Part shown: positions 16,989-20,196 of the stretch, piece after piece | Layout of the letters: every line of letters begins with the position of its first letter | Numbering within the stretch: position 1 is the first letter of the stretch | Assembly (NCBI GenBank): GCA_964640085.1 | Contig: CAZXFA010000037.1 | Location: 1 to 20,196, forward strand | DNA from: CAZXFA01 sp964640085 | GTDB lineage: Bacteria; Actinomycetota; UBA4738; HRBIN12 | Length of the DNA stretch: 20,196 bases | Direction: 5' to 3' | Made by a program: the position numbers and the translations under genes | Notes under the pieces: model-generated | The model's input: only the letters and a program-made list of their open reading frames with translations | What the model was told of the DNA's origin: nothing | The model's database searches: none

Positions 16989-17022
16989 CATCGACCCCCG
17001 GCGCGCGCGCCGGGGGTCGATG
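16989..17022 (-). terminator. Perfect 34-bp palindrome, likely terminator of the RTX gene
   Basis: The sequence CATCGACCCCCGGCGCG and its exact reverse complement abut with no spacer, giving a stem of about 15 base pairs with a four-base loop in RNA. It starts 18 bases after the minus-strand RTX stop codon. There is no U-run on either side, so it may work as a GC-rich hairpin terminator, in both directions. Confidence 0.65.
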
Positions 17023-17040
17023 GATCGCGAGCGCGAGCAG

Positions 17041-18339
17041 TCAGTTCTCGCAGCCCTTGGTGGAATCGCTCCCGGGCCCGCCGCGGCAGACGTCCGTGCC
17101 GGCGCCGCCGCGCAGGGTGTCGTTCCCGGCGCCGCCGCGGAGGTTGTCGTTGCCGGCGCCACCTCGGAGGTTGTCGTTGCCGCCACCGCCGCGCAGCGCG
17201 TCGTTCCCGGAGCCGCCGCGAACGGCGTCATCGCCGCCACCGCCACGGACCGAGTCCTCACCCGAACCGGCCCTGACGGTGTCCTCTCCGGCGCCGCCCC
17301 TCGTGGTGTCGTTCCCGGCGCCGCCTCTGAGCGTGTCGTTGCCATCCTTCCCGGACAGCGTGTCGTCCCCGGCGCCGCCTCGGAGGGTGTCGTTGCCCGA
17401 CGCGCCGACGAGGCTGTCGCTCCCTGCACCGCCCCGGAGGGTGTCGGCGGCCGAACCCCCGAGGAGGCTGTCGTCGCCGCTCCCCCCGGCCAGCGTGCTC
17501 CCGGAGGCGCTCGCGGTCAGCGTGTCGTCGAACGCCGAGCCCCTCGCGATCTCGATGCTCGTCAACGTGTCCGAGCCCTGCCCGGAGGCCACGCCGGTCG
17601 CGAGGTTCACGTTGACCGCGTTCGTCGAGCCTCCGTAGACGGCCGCGTCGGAGCCGTTGCCCCCGTTCATGGTGTCGTTGCCGTTCCCGCCGATCAGCTT
17701 GTCGTTGCCGTCGTCGCCGTTGAGCGTGTCGTTGCCATCGCCACCGTCGATCGTGTCGTTCCCGCCCCCGCCGGAGATCACGTTGACCCCCGCGTTCCCG
17801 GTGAGGGTGTCTCCCCCGGAGCCTCCCGTGAGGTTCTCGCAGTTGCTGATGGTGTCGGTTCCGGCCCCTCCGGTGTTCTGCGCCGTCGTTACCGCCAGGC
17901 TGACCGTCACCGGTGGGTTCGTCGTCGAGTAGCTCACGGTGTCGGTGCCGGCGCCACCGTCGATCGTGTCGTTGCCACCTTCACCCCGAAGCGTGTCGTC
18001 CCCGCCGTCGCCGTTCAGCGTGTCGTTGCCATCGCCGCCGTTGATCGTGTCGTTCCCGGGGCCCCCGGAGATCGTGTTGGCTCCCGACGAGCCGGTCAAC
18101 GTGTCGGCGCCGGATCCGCCGATGAGGTTCTCGAAGTTCGAGATCGTGTCCGTTCCCGCCCCCCCGGTGTTCTGGGCTGTCGTGACCGCGAGGCTCACCG
18201 TCACGGCGCTGGCGGTTCCGGCGTAGGTGAGGGTATCCGTCCCGGCTCCGCCGTTCATGTCGTCGTTGCCGTCACCACCGTTGACGGTGTCCGCGCCCGA
18301 ACCGCCGGTGAGGGTGTCGTTCCCGGAGCCACCGTTCAG
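17041..18339 (-). CDS. Large RTX (hemolysin-type calcium-binding repeat) protein, 5' part lost in gap
   Basis: At least 432 residues are readable up to the N run, almost all RTX sequence. The gap-proximal part has three long modules that each begin G-G-x-G-x-D and contain a beta-rich insert such as A-V-T-V-S-L-A-V-T-T-A-Q-N-T, a D-T-I-S-N-F/C-E-N-L turn and then several RTX nonapeptides. The last part is 14 uninterrupted nonapeptides of the form G-G-A-G-N-D-T-L-R, and the end is G-T-D-V-C...K-G-C-E-N with two Cys. By family knowledge each G-G-x-G-x-D-x-L-x pair binds calcium in a parallel beta-roll after secretion. No catalytic domain is visible, but the missing part could hold one. The type of secretion cannot be judged without the N-terminus; a likely signal-peptide piece lies across the gap. 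Confidence 0.85.
   Translation of the reverse strand: MNGGSGNDTLTGGSGADTVNGGDGNDDMNGGAGTDTLTYAGTASAVTVSLAVTTAQNTGGAGTDTISNFENLIGGSGADTLTGSSGANTISGGPGNDTINGGDGNDTLNGDGGDDTLRGEGGNDTIDGGAGTDTVSYSTTNPPVTVSLAVTTAQNTGGAGTDTISNCENLTGGSGGDTLTGNAGVNVISGGGGNDTIDGGDGNDTLNGDDGNDKLIGGNGNDTMNGGNGSDAAVYGGSTNAVNVNLATGVASGQGSDTLTSIEIARGSAFDDTLTASASGSTLAGGSGDDSLLGGSAADTLRGGAGSDSLVGASGNDTLRGGAGDDTLSGKDGNDTLRGGAGNDTTRGGAGEDTVRAGSGEDSVRGGGGDDAVRGGSGNDALRGGGGNDNLRGGAGNDNLRGGAGNDTLRGGAGTDVCRGGPGSDSTKGCEN
17110..17487 (-). repeat. 27-bp tandem array encoding 14 RTX nonapeptides
   Basis: Fourteen consecutive nine-codon units, consensus G-G-A-G-N-D-T-L-R, run without interruption directly before the C-terminal Cys cap. 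Units differ at the third and last positions, and a few are degenerate (G-G-S-A-A-D-T-L-R, G-K-D-G-N-D-T-L-R). Confidence 0.85.
17371..18252 (-). repeat. Three 294-bp RTX modules in register
   Basis: The module start (G-G-x-G-x-D followed by an aromatic turn) ends at 18252, 17958 and 17664 on the minus strand, exactly 294 bases or 98 residues apart each time. The first two copies (17959-18252 and 17665-17958) are close in sequence. The third, from 17664 leftward, is diverged and passes into the nonapeptide array, so its left limit is approximate. Confidence 0.75.
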
Positions 18340-18439
18340 NNNNNNNNNNNNNNNNNNNNNNNNNNNNNNNNNNNNNNNNNNNNNNNNNNNNNNNNNNNNN
18401 NNNNNNNNNNNNNNNNNNNNNNNNNNNNNNNNNNNNNNN
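18340..18439. other. Assembly gap (100 N)
   Basis: The run is exactly 100 N, the conventional filler for a gap of unknown length. It falls inside the RTX coding region, so missing sequence and uncertain frame must be assumed. Repeats of nearly identical 294-bp modules are the likely cause of the break. Confidence 0.98.
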
Positions 18440-18518
18440 CCGCGTACAGGGCTGCTGAGAGTTTCCGACGCACTACGCTGGAACGGGTCCGGACCTTCCA
18501 AGGGCGATGAGGTCTCAT
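18440..18518 (-). CDS. Probable N-terminal fragment of the RTX protein (signal peptide start)
   Basis: On the minus strand an ATG at 18518 follows a purine-rich Shine-Dalgarno region (GGGAGGGGG about eight bases upstream). It encodes a strongly basic n-region (M-R-P-H-R-P-W-K-V-R-T-R-S-S-V-V-R-R-K) leading into L-S-A-A-L-Y-A at the gap edge, which looks like the beginning of a signal-peptide core. Its frame differs from the RTX frame when the gap is taken as 100 bases. The two would join if the true gap length were 2 modulo 3. Another frame stays open through the N run from 18537, but its first residues do not resemble an export signal. Confidence 0.5.
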
Positions 18519-18539
18519 CGTCTCCACCCCCTCCCATCG

Positions 18540-18559
18540 GGGCCGCTGCGCCGCGGCCC
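18540..18559 (-). promoter_or_regulatory. 5'-leader hairpin before the RTX start
   Basis: GGGCCGC (18540-18546) and GCGGCCC (18553-18559) pair around a six-base loop. With transcription predicted to begin near 18561, this hairpin would form the very 5' end of the RTX mRNA, just before its Shine-Dalgarno sequence. It may stabilise the message, or act as a weak terminator for the gene upstream. Confidence 0.35.
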
Positions 18560-18567
18560 TACATCCG

Positions 18568-18597
18568 ACTCTAGCGGTTGCTTCTCGACGTACACAA
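18568..18597 (-). promoter_or_regulatory. Probable promoter of the RTX gene (TTGTGT-N18-TAGAGT)
   Basis: Read on the minus strand, TTGTGT (18597-18592) and TAGAGT (18573-18568) are 18 bases apart and fit the TANNNT -10 pattern. The predicted leader is about 43 bases. Confidence 0.45.
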
Positions 18598-18690
18598 CCG
18601 GAGGCACCGGGCGTGGCCCACGGGACAGACGGCCGTCATGGGCAGCAGGTTCCGGTCCGGCCTCGAGCGGGGATCATCCGGCCCGGCTCG

Positions 18691-18927
18691 TCAACCGGCG
18701 TGGCGACGGAGGTGGTCTTCGAGCCGGGCCACGAGGTCGGACCGTAGGTCCCGGATCTCCCCTCTGAGATCGCGGATCTCGGCCTCCTGACCGTCGATCC
18801 GCGTGTCCAGCCTGGCCCCGAGCGCGTCGATACGGGACCCCAGGTTGTCGATACGGGACCCCAGGTAGAAGAGCGTCCCCAGGACAGCGCCCGTCAGGAT
18901 GCTGATCGCCGCCAAGGCCTCGGCCAT
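18691..18927 (-). CDS. Small membrane-anchored coiled-coil protein (78 aa)
   Basis: Residues about 5-22 (A-A-I-S-I-L-T-G-A-V-L-G-T-L-F-Y-L) form one membrane segment. The rest is a charged heptad helix (S-R-I-D-N-L-G-S-R-I-D-A-L-G-A-R-L-D and so on) with no Cys. Such proteins usually form parallel oligomers at the membrane; no partner or function is identified. The ATG follows TACCGT by six bases with no Shine-Dalgarno sequence, so a leaderless message is likely. A short imperfect hairpin (18664-18690) lies directly after the stop. Confidence 0.7.
   Translation of the reverse strand: MAEALAAISILTGAVLGTLFYLGSRIDNLGSRIDALGARLDTRIDGQEAEIRDLRGEIRDLRSDLVARLEDHLRRHAG
18826..18866 (-). repeat. Exact 20-nt direct repeat with 21-bp period encoding one heptad
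   Basis: Positions 18826-18845 and 18847-18866 are identical over 20 bases and lie 21 bases apart. This duplicates the heptad L-G-S-R-I-D-x in the small coiled-coil protein, a sign of recent slippage extension. Confidence 0.85.
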
Positions 18928-18933
18928 GAGCGA

Positions 18934-18939
18934 ACGGTA
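18934..18939 (-). promoter_or_regulatory. -10 box (TACCGT) for a leaderless transcript of the 78-aa gene
   Basis: On the minus strand TACCGT ends six bases before the ATG at 18927, the spacing expected when transcription starts on the start codon. No Shine-Dalgarno sequence is present and no -35 is clear. Confidence 0.45.
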
Positions 18940-18967
18940 ACACGTGGGTACGACACCGAACGAAGAG

Positions 18968-18996
18968 GGAACCGGCCCCCGAAGGGGGCAGGTTCC
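18968..18996 (-). terminator. Hairpin terminator of the RTX-like lipoprotein gene
   Basis: GGAACC-G-GCCCCC, loop GAA, GGGGGC-A-GGTTCC pairs twelve bases per arm with one mismatch. It begins 25 bases after the minus-strand stop at 19022. There is no clear U-run. A near copy is found at 20120-20151. Confidence 0.7.
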
Positions 18997-19021
18997 TGTC
19001 CGGTCTCGGCGATCGGATGGA

Positions 19022-20032
19022 TCAGTCGATCCGGTCCGACCCGGGGCCTCCGACGATCTCGTCGTCGCCTTCGCCCGGGACGAACGTCTCGGTCCCGGGA
19101 TCGCCGATCAACGTGTCGTTCCCGGATCCAGACTCCAGGATCTCGAAGGATCCATGGGCGTCGACCTCATCGCCTGCATCCGCCAAGTCGCCGTCGCAGT
19201 TCGCGTCCTCACCGGCGCGGCCGGACAGGCTGTCGATCACGGTGCAGGTGGTCCGACCACCGTAGCTGAGGTGGTCGGCGGTTCCGAATGGGGTTCCCGC
19301 ACCGAGATCCCCGAAGACGTCGTCGCCGTTGAAGCGACCTGGGGCGATCCAGTCGTCCCCATCCCCGCCGGCCGCATTGAGGTACTTGGTCAGCGCCGAG
19401 GCATCCAGGATGTCATCGCCGTCACCCCCGATGAGGGTGAAGCTCTCGATCCCCACGAGCTCCCCGATGGCGCCGTTGATGTCGAAGGATGAGTCTGTCA
19501 CCACGACACGGTCGTCGTTCATCAGGCCCGAGCCGCCATCGTCGTCGCTGCCGATCCACATGAACGAGTCACCGAGGAGCGCCTCGGTGCCCAGGTCGAC
19601 CGCCCAGGCGATCGACGTCGGGAACCGTCCGCCGTTGCGCTCGTCGATCAGGAAGATCTCATCGAGGGACGGCTGCCCGAGTACGACGATCGTGACTGTG
19701 TTGGAGATCGTGGCGCTCCCACACGCGGTGCTGTTCCGCCCGTCCTCGTAGTCCGAGGGAGGATCGATCGGGGAGAAGAGGATCGCTCCGGTCGATGCCT
19801 CGGCATCCAGATCCGCGTTCGCATCGTCCTCGACGGCGACGGCCACCCCGGCTCCCGGATCGATCCTGATGTTGATCGTGTCGGTGGAGGGGTCGTACGC
19901 ACATGAGCCGGACGGGGACGCGTCTGCCTGCTCTCCGACCATCGCCGGGCCTCGGCACGCCGCCAGCGAGAGGATCACGGCCAGGCCCACCACCCCAAGG
20001 CACCGGTACGCCCCCACCCGAAGGGATCCCAT
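19022..20032 (-). CDS. Lipoprotein with degenerate RTX-like modules
   Basis: The 336-residue protein has a lipoprotein signal (hydrophobic L-G-V-V-G-L-A-V-I-L-S-L, lipobox L-A-A-C26). A mature domain rich in Asp, Gly and Ser follows. The first about 150 mature residues look like an uncharacterised beta-rich domain with hydrophobic strands (T-V-T-I-V-V-L-G, R-V-V-V-T-D-S-S-F-D-I-N). From about residue 195 RTX-like motifs appear (I-G-G-D-G-D-D-I-L-D, A-G-G-D-G-D-D-W-I, S-G-S-G-N-D-T-L-I-G-D, V-G-G-P-G-S-D-R). The segment L-S-Y-G-G-x5-V-I-D-S-L...F-E-I-L-E-S-G-S-G-N-D-T-L matches the insert modules of the neighbouring RTX protein. It is anchored outside the membrane and probably binds calcium (inference). 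The start is fixed by the Shine-Dalgarno run GGAGGAGGAGG. Confidence 0.82.
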   Translation of the reverse strand: MGSLRVGAYRCLGVVGLAVILSLAACRGPAMVGEQADASPSGSCAYDPSTDTINIRIDPGAGVAVAVEDDANADLDAEASTGAILFSPIDPPSDYEDGRNSTACGSATISNTVTIVVLGQPSLDEIFLIDERNGGRFPTSIAWAVDLGTEALLGDSFMWIGSDDDGGSGLMNDDRVVVTDSSFDINGAIGELVGIESFTLIGGDGDDILDASALTKYLNAAGGDGDDWIAPGRFNGDDVFGDLGAGTPFGTADHLSYGGRTTCTVIDSLSGRAGEDANCDGDLADAGDEVDAHGSFEILESGSGNDTLIGDPGTETFVPGEGDDEIVGGPGSDRID

Positions 20033-20062
20033 CCTCCTCCTCCTCCTCCAAGAGGCGACCGC

Positions 20063-20068
20063 ATCCTA
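20063..20068 (-). promoter_or_regulatory. -10 box (TAGGAT) of the lipoprotein gene
   Basis: TAGGAT on the minus strand (20068-20063) is a typical high-GC actinobacterial -10. Transcription would start near 20056 and give a leader of about 24 bases made mostly of the GGA-repeat Shine-Dalgarno region. Confidence 0.5.
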
Positions 20069-20119
20069 GCCGTTCGACGTCCGGGCGAAGGGTGACCCAA
20101 GCGTGGCATCCGGCGGAAA

Positions 20120-20151
20120 GGGAACCGGCCCCCCGAAGGGAGCCGGTTCCC
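20120..20151 (-). terminator. Hairpin terminator, near copy of the one at 18968
   Basis: GGGAACCGGC (20120-20129) and GCCGGTTCCC (20142-20151) are perfect ten-base arms around a C-rich/GAAGGG loop. It lies 22 bases downstream of a possible minus-strand stop codon at 20174 and upstream of the lipoprotein promoter, so it most likely ends the gene entering from the right. Confidence 0.65.
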
Positions 20152-20173
20152 AACTGCCGTGGTGCGGTGGTGC

Positions 20174-20196
20174 TCAGAGCTGGCGGACCTTGGGGT
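20174..20196 (-). CDS. Possible C-terminal end of a gene entering from the right edge
   Basis: On the minus strand the last six codons read P-K-V-R-Q-L followed by TGA. The only support is that a strong hairpin follows 22 bases later, the same layout as at the end of the lipoprotein gene. The piece is too short to identify. Confidence 0.35.

Noticed and set aside
17110..17487. Regular 27-bp repeats considered as a CRISPR array
   Set aside because: The units are contiguous with no spacers, vary by codon, and keep one open reading frame of RTX nonapeptides.
16978..18510. Long plus-strand open frame (510 codons) opposite the RTX gene
   Set aside because: It is the mirror of GC-rich RTX repeat codons, gives monotonous V-V-P-G-A-A-like sequence, and runs through the N gap.

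Overview
The window is GC-rich DNA with dense, often overlapping genes. It looks like a chromosomal scaffold from an uncultured or draft actinobacterium. Three things point there: a class III cyclase/STAND-ATPase/TPR protein, a Tat-exported lipoprotein binding protein, and TANNNT -10 boxes placed a few bases before GTG/ATG starts (leaderless transcripts). The class cannot be fixed from sequence alone. A run of exactly 100 N at 18340-18439 is an assembly gap. The left edge cuts one gene and the right edge probably cuts another.

Region 1 (1-7169, plus strand) begins with the C-terminal part of a very long coiled-coil protein ending in a histidine-kinase-like core, but the phosphoacceptor His is absent. 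Next is an 1135-residue zinc-ribbon/nucleotidyl-cyclase/AAA/TPR protein whose cyclase domain lacks the transition-state Asn and Arg. It overlaps a YyaL/SSP411-type thioredoxin-fold protein by four bases.

Region 2 (7166-9133) has a DUF302 gene divergent from a small operon: an ArsR-type repressor, an AHSA1/SRPBCC protein and a 47-residue orphan protein. A well-formed promoter and a perfect palindrome sit between the two units. A cyclophilin-type peptidyl-prolyl isomerase follows.

Region 3 (9179-12323) is a polyamine-type ABC importer: Tat/lipoprotein binding protein plus two permeases. No ATPase gene is present with them.

Region 4 (12327-20196) is mostly envelope and secreted proteins. On the minus strand are a six-blade TolB-like propeller fused to RTX repeats, a secreted protein of unknown function, a large RTX protein interrupted by the gap, a small membrane coiled-coil protein, and a lipoprotein with degenerate RTX modules. 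On the plus strand are a phosphodiester-glycosidase (NAGPA) protein, a membrane NERD-domain protein and a zinc-ribbon membrane protein. Two minus-strand units end in hairpins of nearly the same sequence.

No tRNA, rRNA, CRISPR array, transposase or phage gene was seen, and no gene-free stretch exceeds 300 bases. The observations most worth following are the adjacent pair of apparently catalytically degenerate signalling proteins (1-5136) and the exact 294-bp modular RTX architecture that meets the assembly gap.
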